A DNA stretch of 64,000 nucleotides from Kocuria palustris (GTDB lineage: Bacteria > Actinomycetota > Actinomycetes > Actinomycetales > Micrococcaceae). The translations under genes and the position numbers were made by a program. Shown piece by piece: positions 1 through 7,076 of this stretch (the stretch's first letter is position 1; each line of letters starts with the position of its first letter). The notes under the pieces were generated by a model. That model did no database searches, was not told where the DNA came from, and was given only the letters and a program-made list of their open reading frames with translations. The stretch covers positions 1-64,000 of the forward strand of contig NZ_VDOR01000009.1 of the NCBI RefSeq assembly GCF_007666205.1, in the 5' to 3' direction.

Positions 1-64
1 GAGCCCGTTCCTCATCTCATCGACGCACCCGCGCCAAGAACCTCATGACCCACAACACCTAGGG
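1..64. other. window edge inside the mobile element
   Basis: Sixty-four bases lie beyond the stop codon of the LysM gene. No gene, hairpin or promoter could be made out. The mobile element continues past the left edge. Confidence 0.5.
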
Positions 65-1042
65 TCAGCGGCGGATGAGGATCTTCTCCCCGGGGTAGAT
101 GAGGTCCGGATCCTCGATGACGTCGCGATTGTCCTCCCAGAGCTGCTGCCAGCCACCTTCGACGTCGTAGCGCTCGGCGATCTCGCTGAGGGTGTCACCG
201 GAGACGATGACGTACTCATGGCCGGTCGGGGTCGGGAGGTCAGCGGGGTCGGCGAGGTTGTTGAACAGGCTCGGAACGAACGAGGACGGCGCGCTCGGCT
301 GCGCGGGGACCGTCGCGGTGGCAGCGGGTGCCGGGTCGACGGGCTGAGCGGCAGGTGCCGGAGCGGCAGCCGGTGCGCTCTGCGGCATCACCTGCGTTGC
401 CGGTGCCGGAGCGGCGGTTGCCGTCGGAGCGGCAACGGGGGCCGGGGTGGCGGCAGGTGCCGGTGCCGCGCCCGTTGCCGGAGCGGGGGCGGGAGCCGGT
501 GCCGGCTGCGCGGCAACCGGCTGAGGCGCCGCTGCCGGTGCCGGGGCGGCAACGGGCGCGGGAGCGGCGGGCTGCTCGACTGCCGGCTGGGGTGCCGGTG
601 CCGGAGAGGTGTCGACCGGCACGGAGGGCTGGGGAAGGGCCGGTGCCGGTTCAGCGGCGGGAACCTCGGGCTGTGCCGGCGGCGCGGTCGGCGTGGGTGC
701 CGGCTGCTCCGCCGGGGCTTCCGGTTCCGGGGTGGGCGCGGGTGCCGGCTCCTCGGCGGGGGCTTCCGTTTCCGGTGCCGGCTGCTCGGCAGGGGTCTCG
801 GGCTCGGCGGGCGTCTCCGGTTCCGGGGCGGGCTCGGGTGCCGGCTCCTTGGCGGGGGCTTCCGGCTCTTCGGTGCCGGGGTCGATCTGGCCGCCGTCGA
901 TCGGGTCGGAAGGGCCCGTCGTGGTGCCGGGATCGATCGGCAGGTCGATGGACTCGTCAGCGGTAGCGGGTGCGATCGTGGCGAGGCCGATGACGGGGGT
1001 GATCGTCAGGGCGGTCAGGACGGTGCGGATACGGGTGTTCAT
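65..1042 (-). CDS. secreted Pro/Ala/Glu-rich LysM-domain protein
   Basis: A 325-residue exported protein, probably bound to peptidoglycan. Residues 1-28 form a signal peptide with a basic start, a hydrophobic core and an Ala-x-Ala cleavage site. Residues 30-260 are low-complexity Pro, Ala, Glu and Thr, like a spacer across the cell wall. The last 50 residues form a LysM module (VIVSGDTLSEIAERY, then NRD and IYPGEKILI). LysM binds N-acetylglucosamine-containing glycans; no catalytic domain is visible. The start is fixed by AGGAGA a few bases upstream. It is the last visible gene of a same-strand run led by the integrase, so it is probably element cargo. Its role (wall anchoring, mating-pair contact or hydrolase helper) is unknown. 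Confidence 0.85.
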   Translation of the reverse strand: MNTRIRTVLTALTITPVIGLATIAPATADESIDLPIDPGTTTGPSDPIDGGQIDPGTEEPEAPAKEPAPEPAPEPETPAEPETPAEQPAPETEAPAEEPAPAPTPEPEAPAEQPAPTPTAPPAQPEVPAAEPAPALPQPSVPVDTSPAPAPQPAVEQPAAPAPVAAPAPAAAPQPVAAQPAPAPAPAPATGAAPAPAATPAPVAAPTATAAPAPATQVMPQSAPAAAPAPAAQPVDPAPAATATVPAQPSAPSSFVPSLFNNLADPADLPTPTGHEYVIVSGDTLSEIAERYDVEGGWQQLWEDNRDVIEDPDLIYPGEKILIRR

Positions 1043-1167
1043 TTCTGGTCTCCTTCTGCGGTGGTGATGGTGGTGAGGATGAGCTGCTGGGATCCGAGCC
1101 GGATGATCTCGGATGGCTGCGCGGGAGAGGCCCGGGCGGCAGGCTGCGGAAGTCTGATCGGCTGCAT
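1039..1167 (-). CDS. possible small protein, 42 residues
   Basis: A short frame begins with ATG 14 bases after the stop of the upstream membrane-protein gene. It ends in an ATGA overlap with the LysM start, an arrangement typical of translational coupling. The product begins MQPIRLPQPA and ends AEGDQK. It has no signal peptide or membrane segment and resembles nothing I know. The ribosome-binding site is weak (GGACC). The AGGAGA that serves the next gene lies inside its last codons. It could be a real coupling peptide or a chance frame in a 139-base gap. Confidence 0.35.
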   Translation of the reverse strand: MQPIRLPQPAARASPAQPSEIIRLGSQQLILTTITTAEGDQK

Positions 1168-1181
1168 GGTCACTGGTCCAT

Positions 1182-2900
1182 TCAGTCGGAGGAATCCGGG
1201 GCGAACGCGGCCAGAGCGCCGCGATGATCGACGACGATGTCGCCGGGGTCTGCGAGGCCGAGGAGGTCTTCGGCGGAGGACGGTGCGGCAGTGGTGCTGC
1301 CGTCCGGGGAGATCAGCACCGAGGTTCCGTCGGTCTGTGTGGCGATCCAGCCGCCGGGGACCGCGATGATGGCGCGGTTGCTGGTGGAGAGGTTCCCGAC
1401 GGGGGAGCCGATCTGAGCCATGTCGAGGTCGATCGGTGTGGTGCCGGCCAGCAGCTGCTGGCCGTCGGAGGAGGGCACGACCTGCATGCTGGAGCTGCTG
1501 CTCGTGAGGTCGTGGGTCTCGACGACCTGGCCGGACTCGGCATCGTGGATGGCGATGACGCCGGTAGAGCCCTCGGACCAGATCACGGCTGCGTGCTCGT
1601 TGGTGGCGCCGAGCCACTGCGAGATCGTGGCGTCATCGGAGGGGCCGATCAGCCGGGTCGTGGAGATCTCCTTGCCGCTGGCCTCGGCATGGATGAGGGA
1701 GCCGCCCTCAGCGCTGGACGCCCAGAGGTACCCGGCGTTGTGCGCGGGGCCGATCGGCGATGCCGACGACGACGGGGAGGTGTACTTCTTGAGCCCGTCG
1801 GTGGTCACGACCTGGATCTCGTCGGGACGGACGTCGTCGCGCTGGGGGACGGTGAACGCGGTGCCGCCGCGAACGATGAGCCGGTCGTCGTCGCTGATCT
1901 TGCTGTCGACGAGACCGTGGTCCTGGGACCAGGTCATCACGCGCCCCTCGGCGAGCAGCAGCAGCCCGCCCTGCGCGCCGTCGCGCAGTGGCCGGGGGGT
2001 GGAGTCCAGGGCAGCCGGGAGGGTGAGGGAATCGGTGATCTCCCCGTCCTCGGCGGCGACGATGTCGAGGGCCCGGTTCGAGATCGCGCCGATGTGCTCA
2101 CCGTCCCAGGTCAGTCCGGAGCTCTGATCTGTCGCACCAACGACTTCCCACGTCGGGGTGCCAGAGAACCCGGCAGGGGCAATCGCCTGGTTCTGGATCG
2201 GGGCAGGCGTCGCCGGATCCTCCGTGCCCGCCTCCTCGGGGGCCTGCGTCTCAGGTGCGGGAGCGGCTGCCGGTTCGTCGTTCGTGAGCATGGCGTGGGT
2301 GCCGAGTCCGAGGCCGGCGAGCACGAGAACGGCTGCCGCGCTGCTGCCGAGAACGAGTCGCCGGCGCTTCTTGGTCTTGGCCTGGGCGGCGACGTCGTTG
2401 TCGTCAGAGAGGTCGTCCATGAGGTCGTCGTCATCAGCAGCGACGTCGTCGACCTCCTGCTGCGCGGTGATCTCGTCAGTCGGTGAGGGATCGATCGTCT
2501 CGGCAGCGTCCAGGTCGGTGCCGATGGTCTGGAGAACGATCTCGACCGCCCCGGCCCTGGCTGCTTCCTCGGCCTGGGCATGAGCGACAGCCAGGGTCGA
2601 GACCTCCCGGTGGTCGGGGCCGTTGTCCAGCGGGACGGCCATCGTCCACGGGGACAGCAGGAGCCGGAAGTCCGGTGCTTCGAGGGACTCGTGGTCGAGC
2701 AGCGCTTTGGACCCGTCGGGGCGCAGCTCCCAGACGCGCAGCGTTTCGGAGCCGTCCATCACGGCGATCGTCGCGGGCCGGTCGGTGGCCCGGGTGTGCT
2801 GCGCGATCGAGGACCAGACATCCTCGACGCGTTGCTGCGGCATCCGCCGGTCACCCACGCTGAGGGTCAGCGTGGGCGTGAGCGTGATGGTGGTCGGCAC
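1182..2900 (-). CDS. membrane-anchored protein with possible propeller-like outer domain
   Basis: I do not recognise a family. With a GTG start at 2900 the protein has 572 residues. Residues 1-130 look globular and cytoplasmic. Residues 135-175 are strongly acidic, with runs of Asp. A basic KKRRR patch precedes one membrane segment (about 182-204). After it comes a Pro/Ala/Glu linker, then about 340 residues with Trp/Asp/Gly-rich repeats such as GLTWDGEHIG, GGWIATQTDG and YLWASSAEGG, which suggest a beta-propeller outside the cell. The GTG follows AGGGGGGAT, which is why it is preferred to an in-frame ATG at 2948. Both starts overlap the 3' end of the integrase, implying co-transcription. Similar one-pass proteins occur in actinobacterial conjugative elements, but no transfer gene is in view, so that link is only inferred. 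Confidence 0.7.
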   Translation of the reverse strand: MPTTITLTPTLTLSVGDRRMPQQRVEDVWSSIAQHTRATDRPATIAVMDGSETLRVWELRPDGSKALLDHESLEAPDFRLLLSPWTMAVPLDNGPDHREVSTLAVAHAQAEEAARAGAVEIVLQTIGTDLDAAETIDPSPTDEITAQQEVDDVAADDDDLMDDLSDDNDVAAQAKTKKRRRLVLGSSAAAVLVLAGLGLGTHAMLTNDEPAAAPAPETQAPEEAGTEDPATPAPIQNQAIAPAGFSGTPTWEVVGATDQSSGLTWDGEHIGAISNRALDIVAAEDGEITDSLTLPAALDSTPRPLRDGAQGGLLLLAEGRVMTWSQDHGLVDSKISDDDRLIVRGGTAFTVPQRDDVRPDEIQVVTTDGLKKYTSPSSSASPIGPAHNAGYLWASSAEGGSLIHAEASGKEISTTRLIGPSDDATISQWLGATNEHAAVIWSEGSTGVIAIHDAESGQVVETHDLTSSSSSMQVVPSSDGQQLLAGTTPIDLDMAQIGSPVGNLSTSNRAIIAVPGGWIATQTDGTSVLISPDGSTTAAPSSAEDLLGLADPGDIVVDHRGALAAFAPDSSD

Positions 2901-3816
2901 AGGATCCCCCCTGAAGCGAATGAGCGAGGACGTCTGCGCCCTCCCCATCCCATCGCTGGCAGGTGTGCGTCTGTAGTGCGCAGCTGTGATGGCGGGTTTC
3001 CGGAAGGGGGATGAGGCGGACTGCTTCGTTCAGTGCGGCGGCGTCAACCCCGACGTAGATCTGTGTGGTCGCGACCGAGGCATGGCCGAGCAGTTCCTGC
3101 ACGGCGCGGAGATCGCGAGTGCTGTTGTAGGCGGCAGTCGCGAAGTGATGACGCAACGTGTGGCCCGTCCATCCGGGTCCGAGGAGGCGGGAGAGTCGCT
3201 TGCCGATGTAGTCGGGGTGGCAGTGGCCGCCGAACCGGCCGGGGAAAGCCCATCCGCCTCGTGCTCGCAGGCGATCGAGGAAGGGGGCAAGTACAGGATG
3301 GATTGGGAGGAAGCGCTGCCGCCCCCCTTTGCCAACTACGAAAAGGAGGTCGGCTTGGAGGTCGTCGGCATGCACGGCGGCGATTTCGGAACGCCGGAGC
3401 CCGCCGAAGGAAGCGAGCAGAAGCATAAGGCGTTCCCGGTCGTTTTCTGCCCGCTCAAGGGCTGCGTAGAGGACCATGGTGGGTGTGGGGCGTGGCCGGG
3501 CTGGAGGGATGCGGATTGTCAGCAGTAGGGCGGCAGGATCGTCAGGCCGACGTTGGGTGGCATGCGCCCATTGGTAGAACCGGCGGATCGTTGCACGGGC
3601 AGACTTGCGAGTGTTCGGTGACCAAGCTGGGTTTGAGATCCATTCTTGAAGCTCTTCAGGAGTGACTGCCCATGGGCTTCGCGGCGAGGTCTGCTCCGCA
3701 AGCTTGTTCAGTCCCCAGCGGCGTAGGCGTAGGGTTCCGGCGGACTGTCCGCCGGCGCGCAACCAGCTAGTGAAGTCGTCGATCGCGGTGGCCCATTCGA
3801 GTGCTGTATCAGACAT
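2851..3816 (-). CDS. tyrosine recombinase / integrase of the mobile element
   Basis: A 321-residue site-specific recombinase that would integrate and excise the element at the neighbouring tRNA-Asn site. Residues 1-100 form the SAM-like core-binding domain. The catalytic domain carries Arg141 (GGLRRSE), Lys163 (VGKGGRQ), His219 and Arg222 (HTLRHHF), His245 (ELLGHAS) and the nucleophile Tyr254 (TQIYVGVD), so all catalytic positions are present. The family fold would end near residue 272 (LIPLPE). The remaining 49 residues are His/Asp-rich, and the last part is read through the start of the next gene; this tail may have been gained by loss of an older stop. It points away from the att site, with the site about 400 bases upstream of its start. 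The region is less GC-rich than the backbone, as expected for acquired DNA. Confidence 0.93.
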   Translation of the reverse strand: MSDTALEWATAIDDFTSWLRAGGQSAGTLRLRRWGLNKLAEQTSPRSPWAVTPEELQEWISNPAWSPNTRKSARATIRRFYQWAHATQRRPDDPAALLLTIRIPPARPRPTPTMVLYAALERAENDRERLMLLLASFGGLRRSEIAAVHADDLQADLLFVVGKGGRQRFLPIHPVLAPFLDRLRARGGWAFPGRFGGHCHPDYIGKRLSRLLGPGWTGHTLRHHFATAAYNSTRDLRAVQELLGHASVATTQIYVGVDAAALNEAVRLIPLPETRHHSCALQTHTCQRWDGEGADVLAHSLQGGSCADHHHAHAHADPQRG

Positions 3817-3861
3817 GACAGCAGTCTTGCGGTCCCAGCGGCGGTTGCTGGCTTAATGGCA

Positions 3862-3867
3862 TATGAT
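3862..3867 (+). promoter_or_regulatory. possible -10 element for the small gene at 3913
   Basis: TATGAT lies about 46 bases before the ATG in an AT-rich pocket between two divergent genes. No convincing -35 is at 16-18 bases; TTGCTG at 3845-3850 is too close. Confidence 0.3.
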
Positions 3868-3912
3868 CAACTAGCTCGCATGCAGTGGTGTACCGATTAT
3901 CAAGGAGGCGCT

Positions 3913-4140
3913 ATGTCTGAACAGAATCGAATTGGTAAAATTGAAGGGACTCCCGGGTGGGTTATCGGACTAGACCCTGAGGGAGGAAGGCTGGAGCTGA
4001 TCGTGACGGTTGATGATCGCGCGGTAGTCTCAACGCCGATGAGGCGTCAGGATGCGATTGATCTCTCGGCCATGCTGAGCGAAGCAGTGTCTCGGTTTGA
4101 CGCGGGGACGTTGCAGCCTTGGGAGGGCCAGCCGGAGTGA
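3913..4140 (+). CDS. small hypothetical protein next to the attachment site
   Basis: A 75-residue protein beginning MSEQNRIGKIEGTPG. The start is set by AAGGAGG at 3902-3908; an in-frame ATG at 3856 lacks a ribosome-binding site. It looks like a compact mostly-beta protein (WVIGLDPEGGRLELIVTVD) followed by a helix (RRQDAIDLSAMLSEAV). No helix-turn-helix is visible, so a classic excisionase is not supported, although position and divergent orientation would suit a recombination helper or regulator. The gene uses noticeably more A and T than the backbone, consistent with transfer. Confidence 0.65.
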   Translation: MSEQNRIGKIEGTPGWVIGLDPEGGRLELIVTVDDRAVVSTPMRRQDAIDLSAMLSEAVSRFDAGTLQPWEGQPE

Positions 4141-4187
4141 GCCGAGGCCCGGGCTAAAGCGAATGCTGCGATAAGTAGCCATCGACT

Positions 4188-4207
4188 GGTGCGCTGGTCA
4201 GCGCGCC
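4188..4207 (+). terminator. short GC hairpin after the small gene
   Basis: GGTGCGCTG pairs with CAGCGCGCC (one G-T pair) around a tiny loop, between the small gene and the tRNA fragment. It has no T run. It may be a terminator or part of the att arm region. Confidence 0.4.
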
Positions 4208-4221
4208 GAAGACGGAGCCAA

Positions 4222-4260
4222 TAATCGAAGGGTTACTGGTTCGAGTCCAGTCGGGGGAGC
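4222..4260 (+). other. attachment site: displaced 3' end of tRNA-Asn
   Basis: These 39 bases reproduce a tRNA-Asn gene from the last anticodon base to the 3' end: rest of the anticodon arm, variable loop, T arm (ACTGG stem, TTCGAGT loop, CCAGT), acceptor strand CGGGGGA and discriminator G. The upstream bases cannot form the 5' half of a tRNA: no D arm or matching acceptor TCCCCCG is present. This is the usual scar when a tyrosine integrase recombines in the anticodon loop. The chromosome resumes at 4261. Confidence 0.85.
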
Positions 4261-4360
4261 TTCTCAGACCCTGTGGCGACCCCGTCGCCGCGGGGTCTTC
4301 CGCATGCCCCGAGCACGGTCTCCCCAGACGCGGCGGGACGGGCGGGGACGGGACGGCGGA

Positions 4361-4366
4361 TAGGGT
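4361..4366 (+). promoter_or_regulatory. possible -10 element for cueP
   Basis: TAGGGT lies 50 bases before the cueP ATG in the 155-base gap after the att site. It matches the TANNNT form seen at many genes here. No -35 is recognisable. Confidence 0.35.
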
Positions 4367-4415
4367 CGAGGCAGAGACGGAGGAGACGGGGGCGGCGGAC
4401 CACCAGGAGGCAACG

Positions 4416-5024
4416 ATGACTGCAGCTGACCGGCAGCCGAGGATCGCCAGGCGCACCCTGCTGGGCGGGCTGGGGCTGGCCCCGCTCGCGCTGGCGGGGT
4501 GCTCGACGCCCGGCGGCACCGGACCGTCGGCCTCGGCGGCGGAGGACGTGCTGAGGGCCCGCGGCCTCGACGGCCTCGAGGGACGGGAGATCGTCGACAG
4601 GCTCGAGCGGCTCCCCCTGGCGGAGCGGCCTGCGGATCTCATGGCCATGGTCCATCCCGCAGAGCTGGTGCTGACCGGCTCGGACGAGCGGGAGGTCACC
4701 CGGCCTCTTCCGGAGGATCGGTTCTACCTCTCGGTCGCGCCCTTCATGGAGACGACGCACGAGTGCCACTTCCACAGCCTGACCACCTGCCTGGGCGAGC
4801 TGCGCGATCGGGACGTGACGATCCGTCTCACCGAGCAGGGGAGCGCAGAGCCCCTGAAGGACGAGACCGTCACGACCCAGCCGAACGGCTTCCTGGGTCT
4901 GTGGCTGCCCCGGGGCCCGGAGTACCGCCTGATCTGCCAGGTGGACGGCGCCCGGGGAGAGGCGATCATCGCGACTGCCGACGAGCAGGATCCGACCTGC
5001 CTCACCACCGTGCAGCTGACCTGA
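4416..5024 (+). CDS. cueP: CueP-family copper-binding lipoprotein
   Basis: A 202-residue extracytoplasmic copper-binding protein. The N-terminus has twin arginines (residues 12-13), a hydrophobic stretch and a lipobox LAGC with Cys29, so export as a Tat-type lipoprotein is likely. The conserved CueP core is clear: FYLSVAPF, then THECHFHSLTTCLGEL (Cys117, Cys125), a GFLGLWLPR segment and a final DPTCLTTV (Cys195). These three cysteines correspond to the metal-binding cysteines of Salmonella CueP, which stores or buffers periplasmic copper and can load copper on to other proteins. The gene stands alone, with no copper ATPase or CueR beside it. It begins just outside the mobile element. Confidence 0.9.
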   Translation: MTAADRQPRIARRTLLGGLGLAPLALAGCSTPGGTGPSASAAEDVLRARGLDGLEGREIVDRLERLPLAERPADLMAMVHPAELVLTGSDEREVTRPLPEDRFYLSVAPFMETTHECHFHSLTTCLGELRDRDVTIRLTEQGSAEPLKDETVTTQPNGFLGLWLPRGPEYRLICQVDGARGEAIIATADEQDPTCLTTVQLT

Positions 5025-5175
5025 TCCGGGCCGGACGGCAGGGGGGGGACGATCGGCCGTCGGCCCGCCCGGAGCCGACGGGAATGATCATGCAACCTGT
5101 GGTGCCCCTCACGGGGTGCCGATACCGTGGGGGGTCGACGCAGGCGGGCTGCGCGCCGAGGAGGAGTGCCCCACT

Positions 5176-6033
5176 ATGAACGCACGACGGATCGGCATCA
5201 CGGGAGCGACCGGGCACATCGGCGGGGGCGTCTCCCGCCAGCTCGAGGAGGAGGGTGTCGCCCACCGGCTCCTGGTGCGCTCCGCGTTCAAGGTCTCCGA
5301 CCGCGTGCGGGGGGCCGGTCGTCTGCTCGGGGCCGCGCCGTGCGACTTCGCCCGGGTCGACGAGGCCGTCGAGGCGCTGCGGGAACTGGACACCGTGCTG
5401 TTCGTCTCGGCCCACGAGACCGAGGACCGCGCGCAGATCCAGGAGGGCTTCGTCGAGGCGCTGCAGCGCGCCGGCGTCCGCCACGTCGTCTACCTCTCCT
5501 TCATGGCCGCATCCCCCGAGGCCGCGTTCACCTACGCGCGCACCCACTGGAAGACGGAGCAGGCCATCCGCGACTCCGGCATGGACTTCACGTTCCTGCG
5601 GGACTGCTTCTACCTCGATGTCCTCGCACAGTTCACGGGGGAGTCGAACACCCTCCAGGGGCCCGCCGGCGACGGGAGGGTCGCCGGCGTCGCACGCGCC
5701 GACGTCGTCGACGCGGCCGTGCCGGTGCTGCTCGACCCGGACCGCCACCGCGGCGAGACCTACACGCTGACCGGCCCCGAGGCCCTGTCCTTGCACGACG
5801 TCGCCCGGATCCTCACGGAGACCACGGGCCGCACGCACACCTACGAGCCGGAGACGATCGAGCAGGCCCGCGCCTCCCGCGCCTCCTACGGCGCACCCGA
5901 GTGGATGCTCGAGGGGTGGATCTCGACGTACACCGCGATCGCCTCGGGGGAGCTGGCGGAGGTCACCGACGACGTCGCCCGCCTGACCGGGCACCCGCCG
6001 CGCTCGCTGGCCGACATCGCACGCTCGCTGTGA
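5176..6033 (+). CDS. NAD(P)-binding atypical SDR, NmrA/QOR2-like
   Basis: A 285-residue Rossmann protein of the atypical short-chain dehydrogenase group. The nucleotide motif ITGATGHIGGGV is at the N-terminus, followed by LFVSAHETEDR, VVYLSFMAA and FLRDCFYLD, typical of NmrA-like NAD(P)H sensors or quinone oxidoreductase 2. The classical Tyr-x-x-x-Lys pair is not clear, so it may act as a redox sensor rather than an enzyme. The ATG at 5176 is chosen because GAGGAG precedes it; an in-frame ATG at 5116 has no such site. A TACCGT hexamer at 5123-5128 could be the -10. Confidence 0.8.
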   Translation: MNARRIGITGATGHIGGGVSRQLEEEGVAHRLLVRSAFKVSDRVRGAGRLLGAAPCDFARVDEAVEALRELDTVLFVSAHETEDRAQIQEGFVEALQRAGVRHVVYLSFMAASPEAAFTYARTHWKTEQAIRDSGMDFTFLRDCFYLDVLAQFTGESNTLQGPAGDGRVAGVARADVVDAAVPVLLDPDRHRGETYTLTGPEALSLHDVARILTETTGRTHTYEPETIEQARASRASYGAPEWMLEGWISTYTAIASGELAEVTDDVARLTGHPPRSLADIARSL

Positions 6034-6106
6034 GCGCCGCGACCCGGCCGAGCCGCCGCTGCAGCCGCCTCATCGTCTGCCCGTTCCCCGTCCGCCCGGT
6101 GAGTCC

Positions 6107-6721
6107 ATGGGCTTCCTGAGCGCTCCGAGCCTGCGCGGCCCCCTGGGATCCCTGGTGCCCCTGTCCCCGGACCATGCGCAGGAGCTGGCCGAGGCCTCGG
6201 CGGACGGCGACCTGCACCGGCTCTGGTACGCGAACGTGCCCGCACCGGAGGCCATGGACCAGGAGATCTCCTCCCGCCTGCGGCGGCGCGACGACGGGCA
6301 GCTCGTGCCCTGGACGATCCAGGACGCCCGGGGCCGTGCCGTGGGGATGACGACCTTCCTGCACCCGGTCCCCGAGCACCGCCGCGTGGAGATCGGCTCG
6401 ACCTGGATCGCCGCGAGCGCGCAGGGGACCGGGCTCAACCCGCAGATCAAGCTGCTCCAGCTGCGCCACGCGTTCGAGACGCTGGAATGCATCGCCGTGG
6501 AGCTGCGCACGCACTGGCACAACCGGCAGTCCCGGGCCGCGATCGCCTCACTGGGGGCCAAGCAGGACGGCGTGCTGCGCAGCCACCAGATCATGCCCGA
6601 CGGCTCCCTGCGGGACACCGTGGTCTTCTCGATCACCGCCGCCGAATGGCCGGCGGTGCGCCGTTCCCTGGCGGAGCGGCTGCGCTCGCGGTGGGGCGTG
6701 GACGATCCCTTCCGCGCCTGA
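6107..6721 (+). CDS. GNAT-family N-acetyltransferase, RimJ/RimL-like
   Basis: A 204-residue acetyl-CoA-dependent acetyltransferase. GMTTFLHPVPEHRRVEIGSTW forms the central strands, AQGTGLNPQIKLLQLRHAFE carries the acyl-CoA loop, and ELRTHWHNRQSRAAIASLGA with VVFSITAAEW is the C-terminal signature of the RimJ/RimL group, which acetylates protein N-termini or small amines. It lies 73 bases after the SDR gene on the same strand and may be co-transcribed. The substrate cannot be told from sequence. Confidence 0.8.
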   Translation: MGFLSAPSLRGPLGSLVPLSPDHAQELAEASADGDLHRLWYANVPAPEAMDQEISSRLRRRDDGQLVPWTIQDARGRAVGMTTFLHPVPEHRRVEIGSTWIAASAQGTGLNPQIKLLQLRHAFETLECIAVELRTHWHNRQSRAAIASLGAKQDGVLRSHQIMPDGSLRDTVVFSITAAEWPAVRRSLAERLRSRWGVDDPFRA

Positions 6722-6806
6722 GGGGGCAGAGCCGGGTAGTCAGGACCATCGCCCCAGGCCAGAGGCTTCATTTACTTCTCATCTGCCTCGTGTTCAATCC
6801 CACGCC

Positions 6807-7076
6807 ATGTTCCGACGCCTCGTCCTCCTCGCCCTCATCGTGGCGGTCCCGGTGCTCACCGCGATCTCCACGCAGCGCCTCGCGGGCAGCATCGAGCCGC
6901 CGACGCTGCCCGCGGAGCCCGTCTCGGTCGCTGTCCAGGAGGGCGGCGAGCACCAGGGCCCGGCACCCGATCAGGAGCCCGAGGGCGGGGAGGCCGACTC
7001 GCCGGTCGAATCGCTGGACACGGATCTGGACGGCGCGCAGGACGACGGGCCCGAGTCGGGGAGCGTGTCGCGGTGA
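6807..7076 (+). CDS. small single-pass membrane or secreted protein before the sensor gene
   Basis: An 89-residue protein with an N-terminal hydrophobic helix (residues 3-22, RLVLLALIVAVPVLTAIS) and then an acidic Pro/Glu/Asp/Gly-rich tail. No family is recognised. It overlaps the GTG start of the kinase-like gene by 4 bases, so the two are probably translationally coupled. There is no ribosome-binding site. Instead an AT-rich stretch with TTTACT, 16 bases and TTCAAT ends 8 bases before the ATG, which would fit a nearly leaderless mRNA. It may be an accessory to the sensor. Confidence 0.6.
   Translation: MFRRLVLLALIVAVPVLTAISTQRLAGSIEPPTLPAEPVSVAVQEGGEHQGPAPDQEPEGGEADSPVESLDTDLDGAQDDGPESGSVSR

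Noticed and set aside
218-1369. Arg/Gly-rich frame on the plus strand opposite the LysM gene
   Set aside because: It mirrors the Pro/Ala/Glu repeats; the minus-strand frame has a signal peptide, LysM motif and a ribosome site.
1224-2486. A 420-codon plus-strand frame opposite the membrane-anchored protein
   Set aside because: The minus-strand product has a sensible membrane helix and domain layout and fits the operon; the plus frame has neither.
4180-4260. A complete tRNA gene
   Set aside because: No 5' acceptor strand, D arm or full anticodon arm is present upstream of the T arm; only the 3' part exists.
4154-4775. Minus-strand frames across the tRNA-Asn fragment and the start of cueP
   Set aside because: They read through tRNA sequence and an antisense part of a conserved gene. 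Such frames are a familiar artefact at tRNA-type att sites.
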